From: Staphylococcus sp. NRL 16/872
Lineage (GTDB): Bacteria; Bacillota; Bacilli; Staphylococcales; Staphylococcaceae
Length of the DNA stretch: 64,000 nucleotides
Direction: 5' to 3'
NCBI RefSeq assembly: GCF_022815905.2
Contig: NZ_CP119327.1
Coordinates: 2,108,001-2,172,000, forward strand
The translations under genes and the position numbers were made by a program. Below, piece after piece: positions 46,994 through 57,416 of this stretch. The notes beneath the pieces were generated by a model. It searched no databases. It was not told where the DNA came from and worked only from the letters and a program-made list of their open reading frames with translations. Within the stretch, counting starts at the first letter, position 1. Each line of letters begins with the position of its first letter.

Positions 46994-47806
46994 TTATAAG
47001 AAATCTGCAAAGTGATCTCGATATCTACGATGTAGAATTGAACCTAAAACAAAGAAAATCAAGATAACTATTATGTTATAAAGGAATAATTTCCAATGTT
47101 CAAGGAAGTACCATTCATGGAATAAAATCGCTGCACGATAAGATTGTGCTAAGAAATATACAGGATTAAATTTCATAATTTCATTAATCACACTGCTAAT
47201 GCCTTTATCTTTAGGAATCCATAAGATTGGTGACATGTAGAATAAAATTCTTAATAATGCTTGCATAACCATTTGGGTATCACGTACGATGATGCCCAAT
47301 GTCGAAGTGAATAATGCAACGGACGCAGTAAAGAAAAATGTGAGTGGTACATAGATAAGTAATTGCACAATGTGTATAGATGGAAAAATGCCATTACCCA
47401 TACAAATAGCGATAATAATAGCCAATAATCCAATATGACCATAAAACTTACTTGTCACAATATAAGTAGGAATAATGGATAATGGGAAATTCATCTTCGC
47501 AACCTGATTAAACTTCATAGATACAGATTTTGTACCTTCGAGAATACCTTGATTGACGAAGAACCACATACTGATACCTACTAACAACCATAAAATAAAT
47601 GGTACACCATGAATTGGCGCATTACTTCTAATTCCCATACCAAATACAAACCAATAAACCATTATTTGGAGGGCTGGGTTAAGTAATTCCCACGCTACAC
47701 CTAAGTAGTTATTATTATTTGTAATTTTGATTTGGAATTGTGCGAGTCGTTGTACTAAATAGAAATTTTTTATATGTTCTTTAAAAACAGAGCCTACTGC
47801 CGACAT
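46994..47806 (-). CDS. tagG: TagG: teichoic acid ABC export permease
   Basis: The product is 270 residues if started at ATG 47806 (MSAVGSVFKEHIKNFYL), the S. aureus TagG start and length; seven further codons upstream are open. ABC-2 type permease with six helices: NNYLGVAWELLNPALQIMVYW and MSPILWIPK. With TagH it carries the finished wall teichoic acid lipid to the outer leaflet; it is the target of targocil-type inhibitors in S. aureus. It is divergent from tagH. Confidence 0.94.
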   Translation of the reverse strand: MSAVGSVFKEHIKNFYLVQRLAQFQIKITNNNNYLGVAWELLNPALQIMVYWFVFGMGIRSNAPIHGVPFILWLLVGISMWFFVNQGILEGTKSVSMKFNQVAKMNFPLSIIPTYIVTSKFYGHIGLLAIIIAICMGNGIFPSIHIVQLLIYVPLTFFFTASVALFTSTLGIIVRDTQMVMQALLRILFYMSPILWIPKDKGISSVINEIMKFNPVYFLAQSYRAAILFHEWYFLEHWKLFLYNIIVILIFFVLGSILHRRYRDHFADFL

Positions 47807-48929
<1,123 letters not shown>

Positions 48930-48940
48930 AAACTATTTAT

Positions 48941-48978
48941 AACTCAAAATAAATAAATTTTATTATTTATTTTGAGTT
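48941..48978 (+). terminator. tagH terminator
   Basis: AACTCAAAATAAATA / TATTTATTTTGAGTT, a 15-bp AT-rich stem followed by TATTACTTT. Confidence 0.8.
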
Positions 48979-49053
48979 TATTACTTTAAAAATCAAGTTA
49001 AAAGTACTACTATAAATAATAGAACTTATGAGTAATTTTCACATATAAAGAAG

Positions 49054-49416
49054 GTGAACATCATAGCCTCAGTAAATAAAACACAACAATTCGCCAATTT
49101 AGTGCGTGCTTATAGAAAATCTTATATTGGTAAAGGTCCTGAAAATATCAAAGTTTTCTTTAAGGATAATTGGGCTATATGTCACATGACTGGAAGTTTA
49201 AGTAAAGTCGAGAACTTTTATTTGCAAAATAAAGATTTTACGACTATGCTTAAACAAGGACGTACAGAAGAAATCAAAGACTTGTACAAACGTCAACCTC
49301 CAAAAGAAATGGAAGAACTTGTTGACGCTAAATTTGTAAAGCTTTTTACTGACGTTGATTTAGAAAGTGACGAAGTCATTTCAATATTTGTTTTCGATCA
49401 ATCAATTGAAGACTAA
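49054..49416 (+). CDS. DUF2294 protein
   Basis: The product is about 117-120 residues, with the family hallmark VRAYRKSYIGKGPENIKVFF followed by ICHMTGSLSKVENFYL. The function is unknown. The start is uncertain: GTG at 49054 lies within the sequence AAGAAGGTGA that looks like the ribosome site, and that site would be perfectly placed for ATA at 49063 (then ASVNKTQQF). No ATG fits. It is followed by its own terminator and by fdh; a functional tie to formate metabolism is only inference from position. Confidence 0.75.
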   Translation: MNIIASVNKTQQFANLVRAYRKSYIGKGPENIKVFFKDNWAICHMTGSLSKVENFYLQNKDFTTMLKQGRTEEIKDLYKRQPPKEMEELVDAKFVKLFTDVDLESDEVISIFVFDQSIED

Positions 49417-49462
49417 TACTTCAATTTTATATAAGATACATAATTTAATAATATTCAACATT

Positions 49463-49495
49463 AAAGATAAGATGATTTAAATCGTCTTATCTTTT
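49463..49495 (+). terminator. Terminator after the DUF2294 gene
   Basis: AAAGATAAGATGATTT / AAATCGTCTTATCTTTT, a stem of about 14 bp with a T-run. Confidence 0.8.
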
Positions 49496-49674
49496 CTGGG
49501 ATTGGTGTAAGGTACTCGGTGCTGTTTGCTAACCCTCTTGTTTGAAACTTTTTATTTCATTTAAGGAGGTGATTACGCAAATACGTATCGGGTTATTTTT
49601 TTAACGTTATAAGTGCTCTCAACATTGAATTACTAGATAAACTAGAAAAATTCTTAATTTAGGAGTGTATATTT

Positions 49675-50700
49675 ATGAAAATAGTAGCATTATTCCCAGA
49701 AACTGAAAAAGGCTTAGATAATCAATTATTAAATACTGAGAAAGCAATCGGTCTTAGAGATTTCTTAAAAGATACTGAACATGAATTAGTTATTTTAAAA
49801 AATGGTGAAGAAGATTTAGACAAACATCTAAGTGATATGGACATCGTAATTAGTGCACCATTCTACCCTGCTTATATGAGCAAAGAACGCATTGAGAAAG
49901 CACCAAATTTAAAATTAGCAATTACTGCAGGTGTTGGTTCTGACCACGTTGATTTAGAAGCAGCTAGTCAACATGATGTTGGTGTTGTAGAAGTAACAGG
50001 CAGTAACACTGTCAGCGTTGCTGAACATGCAGTGATGGACTTATTAATTGTATTACGTAATTTCATGGAAGGTCATCGTCAATCAGTTGAAGGTGAATGG
50101 GATTTATCTAAAGTAGGTAACCAAGCACGTGAATTACAAAATAAAACAATTGGTATCTTTGGTTTCGGACGTATCGGCCAATTAGTAGCTGAACGCTTAA
50201 AACCTTTCAACGTAACAATCCAACACTATGACCCAATTAATCAAAAAGACAATGAAAACTCTAAATTCGTTGAATTTGATGAATTAGTTAAAACAAGTGA
50301 CGCTATCACAATTCATGCGCCTCTTACTCCTTCAACAGATAACTTATTTGATGAAGATGTATTAAGTAAAATGAAAGAAGGTAGCTACTTAGTTAATACA
50401 GCTCGTGGTAAAATCGTTAACACTGAAGCATTAGCTGAAGCAGTTAAAAAAGGACATATTCAAGGTTATGCAGGTGATGTTTGGTACCCACAACCAGCTC
50501 CAGCTGATCACCCTTGGAGAACTATGCCACGTAATGCGATGACTATTCACTATTCTGGTATGACTTTAGAATCTCAAGCACGTATTGAAGACGGTGTAAA
50601 AGATATCTTAAACCGCTTCTTTAACAACAAACCTTTCCAAGATAAAGACATCATCGTTTCTAGTGGTAAAATTTCAAGTGCTAGTTACACTGCTAAATAA
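49675..50700 (+). CDS. fdh: NAD-dependent formate dehydrogenase
   Basis: The 341-residue D-2-hydroxyacid dehydrogenase-fold enzyme is of the formate dehydrogenase type: GVGSDHVDLEAA, EVTGSNTVSVAEHAVM, the NAD motif GIFGFGRIGQ near 159, NTARGKIVN, and GDVWYPQPAPADHPWR...HYSGMT, which carries the Asp and His expected at the formate active site. It oxidises formate to CO2 with NAD+. S. aureus has a homologue far from the tag genes, so its place here is unusual. AGGAGTG precedes the ATG. Confidence 0.93.
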   Translation: MKIVALFPETEKGLDNQLLNTEKAIGLRDFLKDTEHELVILKNGEEDLDKHLSDMDIVISAPFYPAYMSKERIEKAPNLKLAITAGVGSDHVDLEAASQHDVGVVEVTGSNTVSVAEHAVMDLLIVLRNFMEGHRQSVEGEWDLSKVGNQARELQNKTIGIFGFGRIGQLVAERLKPFNVTIQHYDPINQKDNENSKFVEFDELVKTSDAITIHAPLTPSTDNLFDEDVLSKMKEGSYLVNTARGKIVNTEALAEAVKKGHIQGYAGDVWYPQPAPADHPWRTMPRNAMTIHYSGMTLESQARIEDGVKDILNRFFNNKPFQDKDIIVSSGKISSASYTAK

Positions 50701-50734
50701 TAGTATTTATAAACGTTAAATTGACTAATCATTT

Positions 50735-50768
50735 GCATAAAAAGATGATTCCCTGTAGTCTTTTATGC
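50735..50768 (+). terminator. Probable fdh terminator
   Basis: GCATAAAAAGA / TCTTTTATGC around a 13-base loop, then TTAATTTGCTT. Confidence 0.6.
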
Positions 50769-51034
50769 TTAATTTGCTTAAACTTAATCCTAGAATTATA
50801 AAACCCTAAAAAATTAAAACGTAATTTATTAATATAGATAATTAATGAGTTATAACTTATAGATGAGCCATAATTGTCACCATAAGTTGGAAAACTCAAA
50901 ATTAAAATTAAAAGTTAAGCGTAGACGTAGCTCTTTGAGAAATATTGATTCTTCCCCAATTCAAATCAATTGAACCAAAGATTTACATCCTATAGCTGAC
51001 TCGCAATCACTAAATTCTAATATATAAATGATTA

Positions 51035-51078
51035 TATTGAATCATCAAACTTTCCCTGTTAACTTGATGATTTAATAT
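51035..51078. repeat. Fourteen-base inverted repeat
   Basis: TATTGAATCATCAA / TTGATGATTTAATA, with one G-U type mismatch and a 16-base loop. It lies between the convergent fdh and tagA genes. Confidence 0.6.
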
Positions 51079-51101
51079 GAAAATTTCTCCCCTTAATAAA
51101 T

Positions 51102-51135
51102 AGAGGAAGATGGTACTCCCTGGCCATCTTCCTCT
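51102..51135 (-). terminator. tagA terminator
   Basis: AGAGGAAGATGG / CCATCTTCCTCT overlapping the tagA stop; the minus-strand tract is TATTTATTAAG. Confidence 0.8.
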
Positions 51136-51904
51136 AATTTTTGTTTTTTTTCTTATTTTTACGTTGAATTTTTAATACTTTATACATAAATTTAGGTATG
51201 CTTGTCATACGCCCTAATCGTCTCCAATCAATTAAGAGACGAAATACCCATTCGATATTTAATTTACGAAATAATTTAGGCGCACGTTTTTTTTCACCAC
51301 TAAATACTTCTAGAGATCCCCCCACGCCCATCAACAATGTATGTTCAAAGGAATGTTTATGCTTTTGAATCCACTCTTCTTGTAATGGGAAACCCATTCC
51401 TACAAAAATATAATCAGGATTAAAGCGTTTAATGCGCTTAATTACTGTTTCATCATTTAAATCAATAAAGCCATGATGGTGGTCAAACTGAGCTTGAGGA
51501 TACCTGTGTTGTAATTTTTCTTGAGCTTGAGCAACAATGTCTTTCGTTGAACCTAACAAATATACTTTTTGATGATTAGCATTTGCTATTTTCATACAAT
51601 GATTCATTAATTCAATGCCTGGTATTCGACGTTTCAATGGTGTTTTTAATCTATTTGAAGCTTTGACTATTCCTGTACCATCCGGAACAATATAATCCGC
51701 TTGATTAATTAATTGTCGATACGTTACATGTTCAGTAGCATAATCAACAATTTCAGGATTAGCCGTCACAATAAATAAATTTTCGACTGTTTCTTCATAA
51801 AAAAAGTTTTTTATATTTTCAATCATATCAAGCATCGTTACATTATCGAAATATACGCCTAAAATATCTACTTTTTGAGTTTTTATTTTTATTTGATCAC
51901 GCAT
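51134..51904 (-). CDS. tagA: TagA: N-acetylmannosaminyltransferase
   Basis: The 256-residue GT26-family enzyme (WecG/TagA/CpsF) has FIVTANPEIVDYA, YIVPDGTGIVKAS with the catalytic Asp, and FVGMGFPLQEEWI. It transfers ManNAc to undecaprenyl-PP-GlcNAc, the second step of wall teichoic acid synthesis. The basic C-terminal tail (KIQRKNKKKNKN) is the membrane-binding part in the family. It is separated from tagH by fdh and its neighbour. Confidence 0.95.
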   Translation of the reverse strand: MRDQIKIKTQKVDILGVYFDNVTMLDMIENIKNFFYEETVENLFIVTANPEIVDYATEHVTYRQLINQADYIVPDGTGIVKASNRLKTPLKRRIPGIELMNHCMKIANANHQKVYLLGSTKDIVAQAQEKLQHRYPQAQFDHHHGFIDLNDETVIKRIKRFNPDYIFVGMGFPLQEEWIQKHKHSFEHTLLMGVGGSLEVFSGEKKRAPKLFRKLNIEWVFRLLIDWRRLGRMTSIPKFMYKVLKIQRKNKKKNKN

Positions 51905-52122
51905 TTAAGTAATCTCCTTACTCTCCAAACAATTTCGTATTCATATATTATATGAGAATTTAAACTATATGAACACTTTTTTCTTAACAATTTTTTTACA
52001 ATCTTAACATTTCAGTTATGCAGTTGATAAATGACTCTAAAAATAGGCCTAAAGTCCAAACGCTAAACTAAAGTATTTCGCTTATAATAGATATTATATA
52101 CATGAAGTAAACGAGGTTGATT

Positions 52123-52866
52123 ATGCTTTATTTAGAAAATTTTTTTACTACGACGTTTAACTTAAATATTTATTTAATCGTTATTATAGCTATTCTTTAT
52201 ATTTTTATCCATCATAATAGGCAACATGTTATCAATCAATATTTAGATATTTATTTTAATTATATTCCTGTCTTAACACATGAATTTGGTCATGTCTTAT
52301 TTAATAAAATCAGCGGTGGGAAAGCAAAAGATTTAGTAATAGTCATGCGCCCAAGTGAACGACTACAAACTATGCAACAAGGTTATGCGATTACGCAATC
52401 AAAGCATTTAATAGGTCAATGTATTACCACTTTAGGCGGTTACGTTATGCCTCCACTCATGCTTTTAATCGGCTTAAGTGCAGCGCATTATAATCATCCT
52501 AGCCTCTTCTTGACTGCATATATATTTATTTTTATTTATTATTTGTTTTTAACTTCTAGAAAAGTATCTCCAATTATAGTGCTTATCATATTAGCTAAAC
52601 TTTTATACTTTTTAATACAACATGATAACCAAACATTAATCTATTATGGTGTTTTACTAAGTTATCATATGATATTAGGTCTTTTACTAGGAGAAGTTTT
52701 ACAATCCAGTTGGACAATTTTTAATCTTACTTTTCAAAAGCCAACACCAAGCTGGGATGGCCATACTTTAGCAACCATGACCCGCCTTCCAACTATCCTA
52801 TTTAGCATATTATGGATAACAATTAATTTCTTCTCCCTATATTTAATGTTCAAATTTACAATCTAG
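52123..52866 (+). CDS. M50-like membrane metallopeptidase
   Basis: The product is 247 residues from ATG 52123 (GAGG upstream; a TTG six bases earlier is also open). The zinc motif HEFGH (His53, Glu54, His57) follows a first membrane helix, and about six helices follow. This fits the M50B group, of the site-2-protease type or inactive homologues. A third metal ligand is not obvious. The role is unknown; it is a single gene. Confidence 0.78.
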   Translation: MLYLENFFTTTFNLNIYLIVIIAILYIFIHHNRQHVINQYLDIYFNYIPVLTHEFGHVLFNKISGGKAKDLVIVMRPSERLQTMQQGYAITQSKHLIGQCITTLGGYVMPPLMLLIGLSAAHYNHPSLFLTAYIFIFIYYLFLTSRKVSPIIVLIILAKLLYFLIQHDNQTLIYYGVLLSYHMILGLLLGEVLQSSWTIFNLTFQKPTPSWDGHTLATMTRLPTILFSILWITINFFSLYLMFKFTI

Positions 52867-52890
52867 AAAGCTAGATTTAATACGAAAAAC

Positions 52891-52923
52891 CTCCGATAAG
52901 AAGTTGTCGAATTCTTATCGGAG
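52891..52923 (-). terminator. mntR terminator
   Basis: CTCCGATAAGAA / TTCTTATCGGAG with GGTTTTTCG on the minus strand. Confidence 0.85.
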
Positions 52924-52964
52924 ATAAATTTATAATTTAATATATGAATTTTTTACTATTACAT

Positions 52965-53612
52965 TTAAACATGCTCTGCAAAAATATTCATTGCATTATC
53001 ATAGCTTAAGATTGTCACTATTTCGTTATGTTTAACAATAATGACTTTATTTGTTTCATCTTTAGTCACGATTTCAACTTCATTGCCAATTGAAATATCC
53101 TTGCTTGAAAGATAAATCAGTAATTCTGTTTTATCACGTACACGTTTAATATAAACACGATCACCAGGTTCAAATTCAAGTAATGAGGTTGTAAATTTTT
53201 CAATAAAATGATGATCACGCGGAATGATACCACCGTGCGGACAGGTTTCAGGATAATCTAGTATCTTATCCAATCTTTCGACAAATAAATCAGAAACACG
53301 ATGTTCTAGAATTTCCGCTTCTTGATGCACTTCTTCCCAATTATATTGTAAAACTTCTATTAAAAATAGCTCCAACAGACGATGTCGCTTAATGATATCC
53401 AACGTATGCTTCAAGCCTTCGTCCGACAACTTCACACCTTTATAATGTTTCGTTTCGACATAACCCGCTTTTTCCAAACGCCCTACCATTTCACTAACTG
53501 AAGGAGGCTTAATATTTAAATACTGAGACAATTTCTTATTTGAAACAAATGAGTGATCACCATCATTCGCTAATATCGCTTTCAAATAATCCTCTTTCTC
53601 TTCAGTTAACAT
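52965..53612 (-). CDS. mntR: MntR: manganese-responsive DtxR-family repressor
   Basis: The 215-residue protein has an N-terminal winged helix (KKLSQYLNIKPPSVSEMVGRLEKAGYV), a dimer domain with metal ligands Asp8, His77, Glu100, Glu103 and His104, and a C-terminal FeoA/SH3-like domain (GDRVYIKRVRD). It represses manganese uptake genes when Mn(II) is plentiful. In S. aureus it is divergent from mntABC, but here the next genes on either side are an M50-like gene and a CPA1 antiporter. Confidence 0.93.
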   Translation of the reverse strand: MLTEEKEDYLKAILANDGDHSFVSNKKLSQYLNIKPPSVSEMVGRLEKAGYVETKHYKGVKLSDEGLKHTLDIIKRHRLLELFLIEVLQYNWEEVHQEAEILEHRVSDLFVERLDKILDYPETCPHGGIIPRDHHFIEKFTTSLLEFEPGDRVYIKRVRDKTELLIYLSSKDISIGNEVEIVTKDETNKVIIVKHNEIVTILSYDNAMNIFAEHV

Positions 53613-53754
53613 TATTTCACCTCACCTAAACATTCACTTTATTGTATCACGAATTGCACGCAAATGTTATTGACTAACTTTTTTGAAAAGACACCAATTA
53701 TAATATTTGATGATTAAATTTGAAATATATAACGTTACACTTTTTCAAATAACA

Positions 53755-53792
53755 GAAGAATCCCCAATGTAAAAATACATAAGGGATTCTTC
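53755..53792 (-). terminator. Weak terminator after the CPA1 antiporter
   Basis: GAAGAATCCC / GGGATTCTTC with a 18-base loop just after the stop; the T-tract is weak (TGTTATTTG). Confidence 0.6.
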
Positions 53793-53809
53793 ATATAATT
53801 ATCATTTTT

Positions 53810-55852
53810 CTAATCCGTCAAGCTATCCACAATAACCATCTCATCATAGTTAATTGATTCTCTTAACTTCAAGGCTGTACTTTCCGTAATTTCGTCACCA
53901 TCAACTAATTCTGTTAAAATACGACGTTGTTCTCTTAAAGCATTCAATTTAATCTTCGTAATTGAATCTTCTGCACGCGTGTTAAAGAAATTAGCTGGAG
54001 ACAGGTTATCAATTCTCATAAGATAACCATCACAAATCATTCCAACCTCTAATTTATTGTCTTCATTTGCTTCATCTACTAAACGACTTACTACATTGTA
54101 ATGGACAATTTTATTAATTTTTGAAAGTTCCATTAAGTTTTCCGTTACACTTAATGATGAAGCTGCATTGGTACGTGTACGAATACGACGTTTTAAAAGC
54201 CATGCTCTTAAACCGACGATTATACGACGAATTAACGATGCTTGTCTATATACTTGCGTTCTTTCAGCATATCTCATGTAGTTTTCCAACATACTTTTAG
54301 TGATATCGCCGTTATCCGCAAGCTCTTTAAGTGTTTTATTCTCAACCTTAAACGCTATACTTTGTAAACGTTCAAGCTCTTTTGAGTTTTCGTCATCTTT
54401 TTCCACAGATTTCAAGAATGTTAATTTATCATGATATTCTTTTATAACGTTACCATAGCGATAACTTGTTTCGAATGTAGAATGTTGATTTAAATAGTCA
54501 ATAACATGTTCAAGAATATATATTCTGGCTTCTTTAAAATTCATACTTCCTATCTTAGCTTTAGGTGCAGTTGCTGTGACAAATGGTAAAACAACTTGAG
54601 CGATAACAAGACTTATAATTACCATTCCTGATGAAATAAATAATAAGTCGTTACGATAGGTAAACGCATGATGATCCGCTAAATAATATGGTAAGGTCAA
54701 TGCGATGGCTAACGAAATGGTTCCGTGCACACCACAAAGTGTCATAATTAAAGCATACATACTACGTTTAGGTGGTCTCTCTTTTCTCTTATCATCGCCT
54801 TCATCGTTCATCATTTTTTGGAAAGGACTGACCGATAAATAAAACAACGGATAAAGTACATAAACCCAAATAAATCTAAATACATACACAGCTAAAGCGA
54901 CTAAAGCAGTAATAATCATTAAGAATAATAAGTTATGTGGTTCAGTTTTTACAATATTGCCAATAACTTCTGGCACTAAAAATCCTAATATTGAAAAAAC
55001 AAAGCCATTTAACGCATAACCTAAAATATTCCATGTATGGTTATAGCTCATTTGGAGACGAGTACGTGTCTGTGCGATACGATCACGCTCAAAGCCATGT
55101 ACTAAACCAGCGACTACTGCCGCAATGATACCTGAGGCATGAAACATTTCTGCTACAAGATACGTTACAAATGGTGTAAGTAATTGAAGAAACGTAAACA
55201 TATTGATATTTTCAATACCGCGTCTTGTAAGTGTTAGACGGAATCGTACTAATGCTATACCAATAAGCAAACCAACAATTGCTCCTCCTATCGAAGCAAT
55301 TAAGAATTGTTGCACCGCTTCAACTAAAGAAAATGCTCCAGTAATTAACACACCTACAGCGATTTTAAAAGAAATGATACCAGCAGCATCATTTAATAAT
55401 GATTCACCTTCTAAAATCGTCATAGCACCTTTAGGCAAAACTTTACCTCGCGTAATGGCTTGAACTGCTACAGCATCTGTCGGACATAAAATGGCAGCTA
55501 TAGCGAACGCTGCGCCTATAGGTAAATCTGACCAAATCCAATGAACAAATAATCCAACACCAATAACTGTAGTAATAACTAAACCTAATGCCATCAACAT
55601 AACAGGCTTAAGATATCGACGTAAATGGACTCTAGAAACGTTAACACCTTCAACGAATAATAAAGGCGCAATTGTGGCTACCATAAAAAGTTCAGAATCG
55701 AAATTAAATTCCACAGGTACTGGTAATAAAAAGAGGAGCATACCCAAAGTGATTTGGATAAACGCTAGAGGTACTTTAGGTAAAAAAGTATGAACAAAGG
55801 AGCTTATAATCACTACAGCCAGAAATATTAGAATCGTTTCAAATATTTCCAA
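53810..55852 (-). CDS. CPA1-family Na+(K+)/H+ antiporter
   Basis: The 680-residue protein has about 12-13 membrane helices (1-420) and a cytosolic C-terminal domain of 260 residues. The ion-binding text is AAILCPTDAVAVQAITRG and EGESLLNDAAGIISFKIAVG, with the Asn-Asp pair typical of electroneutral CPA1 exchangers. It swaps Na+ or K+ for protons. It is leftward towards mntR with about 200 bases between. Confidence 0.9.
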   Translation of the reverse strand: MEIFETILIFLAVVIISSFVHTFLPKVPLAFIQITLGMLLFLLPVPVEFNFDSELFMVATIAPLLFVEGVNVSRVHLRRYLKPVMLMALGLVITTVIGVGLFVHWIWSDLPIGAAFAIAAILCPTDAVAVQAITRGKVLPKGAMTILEGESLLNDAAGIISFKIAVGVLITGAFSLVEAVQQFLIASIGGAIVGLLIGIALVRFRLTLTRRGIENINMFTFLQLLTPFVTYLVAEMFHASGIIAAVVAGLVHGFERDRIAQTRTRLQMSYNHTWNILGYALNGFVFSILGFLVPEVIGNIVKTEPHNLLFLMIITALVALAVYVFRFIWVYVLYPLFYLSVSPFQKMMNDEGDDKRKERPPKRSMYALIMTLCGVHGTISLAIALTLPYYLADHHAFTYRNDLLFISSGMVIISLVIAQVVLPFVTATAPKAKIGSMNFKEARIYILEHVIDYLNQHSTFETSYRYGNVIKEYHDKLTFLKSVEKDDENSKELERLQSIAFKVENKTLKELADNGDITKSMLENYMRYAERTQVYRQASLIRRIIVGLRAWLLKRRIRTRTNAASSLSVTENLMELSKINKIVHYNVVSRLVDEANEDNKLEVGMICDGYLMRIDNLSPANFFNTRAEDSITKIKLNALREQRRILTELVDGDEITESTALKLRESINYDEMVIVDSLTD

Positions 55853-56259
55853 ACTTCCACCCCATTATTTTCTTATTTAATTAGAGAAATAAGATTTGCT
55901 TAATAACATTTTTATGTCTAATTATATCCACAAATGGTTCATCTTAAACTCTTAATCTTTTAATTATAATTTTACCATTATTCTGACTGTGAATTAACTA
56001 ACTTGCATTCGTTTCTAATTAAATTTAATTATATTGATAACATTATAATTTTTTTCAACCATTTCTTCTATTCGATCGCCCGTTACAATAACTTATATTA
56101 AAAATCGGCTATTTATTTATAAATATTAATAAAATTTTAAACATAAAATAACATTTAATTAAACTTTCATTACTATCCTTTAATAAGAGATACACAAATT
56201 GGAACCATTACGTTTTAAAGATTAAGTTTCACTTTAAACATACTTAAGGAGGACTAAAC
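55853..56259. other. Intergenic region CPA1 / PAP2
   Basis: About 407 AT-rich bases between divergent genes. It ends with a strong ribosome site (TAAGGAGGA) for the PAP2 gene. I see no dyad, riboswitch or small gene. Confidence 0.5.
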
Positions 56260-57165
56260 ATGACGATTTCCAAAAAATTATCCACTACTGTATTAAGTAT
56301 TCTATTATTAATTATTGTAATTTCAACATTTTTAGATCAGCCGATATCTAATTTATTAATGGATCAAAACTCTTTATTTGGAACGATATTTCAAAATTAT
56401 GGCTTATTCCCACCAACATTAGTGTTAATTATCACTATGATTATTTTAAATTATTATATCTTCACTACATTCGAGAATAAATTTACAAAGCTGATTATCC
56501 TGCTTATATCATCTGTATTTACAATTATTAAAACAAATGCACTAGTCTCAGAAACTGTTCAATACATATTATCGACATCAAATAATATCAAACATCATAA
56601 ACCCATGGGTATGGCTAATAATGAAGGAAATGCAGGTCACGCTTTATCTTTAGGTTTGAGTTTCTTAATTTCGCTTATCATTCTAGTCGTTATAACTTTT
56701 ATTTGTTATTATTTTTGGTTGAAAAACACAAATACTGAGGAATTAAATAGACTATTTAAGGTATCACTTATAAGTTTTATGGTGCTGTTTGTTGGCTTAG
56801 AACTTGTAGGTAATATGAAAGAATTGTGGGGACGTGTAAGACCATACGAATTAACTGATAAGGCTTCCCATTTCACTAATTGGTTGACAATTAATGGAAA
56901 TACTGGACACAGTTCGTTCCCTTCTGGACATACGGGAAATGGGGCGTTTTTAATGTTCTTAGCTTTCTATTTTAAAAAATTATCTTCAAGAAAAATAATG
57001 TTTATAATTGGTCTAATATACAGTGTATTAATGGCACTAAGTAGAATTCGAATTGGTGCACATTTCACTAGTGATGTAACAATGAGCTTAATCATTATGT
57101 TTTCTCTTATGCTAATAGGAGATTATCTTATCAATAAGATAACGACAAATCAAAATAAACAATAA
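56260..57165 (+). CDS. PAP2-family membrane phosphatase
   Basis: The 301-residue protein has five to six membrane helices and the three-part phosphatase signature: KELWGRVRP (K-x6-R-P) near 187, PSGHTG near 222 and SRIRIGAHFTSD near 262. The family removes phosphate from lipid phosphates such as phosphatidic acid, phosphatidylglycerol phosphate or undecaprenyl diphosphate. Its long N-terminal and central extracytoplasmic part (80-130) is larger than the usual PAP2. The true substrate is unknown. Confidence 0.88.
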   Translation: MTISKKLSTTVLSILLLIIVISTFLDQPISNLLMDQNSLFGTIFQNYGLFPPTLVLIITMIILNYYIFTTFENKFTKLIILLISSVFTIIKTNALVSETVQYILSTSNNIKHHKPMGMANNEGNAGHALSLGLSFLISLIILVVITFICYYFWLKNTNTEELNRLFKVSLISFMVLFVGLELVGNMKELWGRVRPYELTDKASHFTNWLTINGNTGHSSFPSGHTGNGAFLMFLAFYFKKLSSRKIMFIIGLIYSVLMALSRIRIGAHFTSDVTMSLIIMFSLMLIGDYLINKITTNQNKQ

Positions 57166-57181
57166 TGTTAATTATATTACT

Positions 57182-57227
57182 GGAGTGAGACGAAATTCGT
57201 TTCGAATTCGTTACTCACTCCTTTTTA
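57182..57227 (+). terminator. PAP2 gene terminator
   Basis: GGAGTGAG...CTCACTCC stem, extended by ACGAA/TTCGT, then TTTTTATTTT. Confidence 0.87.
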
Positions 57228-57301
57228 TTTTAAAATTACAAATTCCAATCGCTTTCTTTATATTAAGATGTCATACAATTCAATGATAATGACGCGTCAA
57301 T

Positions 57302-57317
57302 TGTGACGAAAGTCACA
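57302..57317. promoter_or_regulatory. Crp/Fnr-type operator
   Basis: TGTGA-CGAAAG-TCACA matches the TGTGA-N6-TCACA class consensus, including the staphylococcal ArcR site, exactly. It lies 100 bases upstream of the small membrane protein at 57417. A Crp/Fnr-family gene lies 1 kb away (58262-58939). Confidence 0.72.
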
Positions 57318-57416
57318 TCAATTAACTTTCACTTACTTTACACTTTAATTAAAATCTTCTTTCTAACAAAACATAGTGGGACAATTTAAAGACGTCAAAA
57401 TAATAGGAGGGCTCAC

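Larger units (their letters stand above)
50701..51133. other. Intergenic region fdh / tagA
   Basis: About 430 bases. It has a likely fdh terminator (50735-50768), a long hairpin (51035-51078) and the tagA terminator. Stretches between carry many stop codons in all frames and could be decayed sequence; no gene can be supported. Confidence 0.5.
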
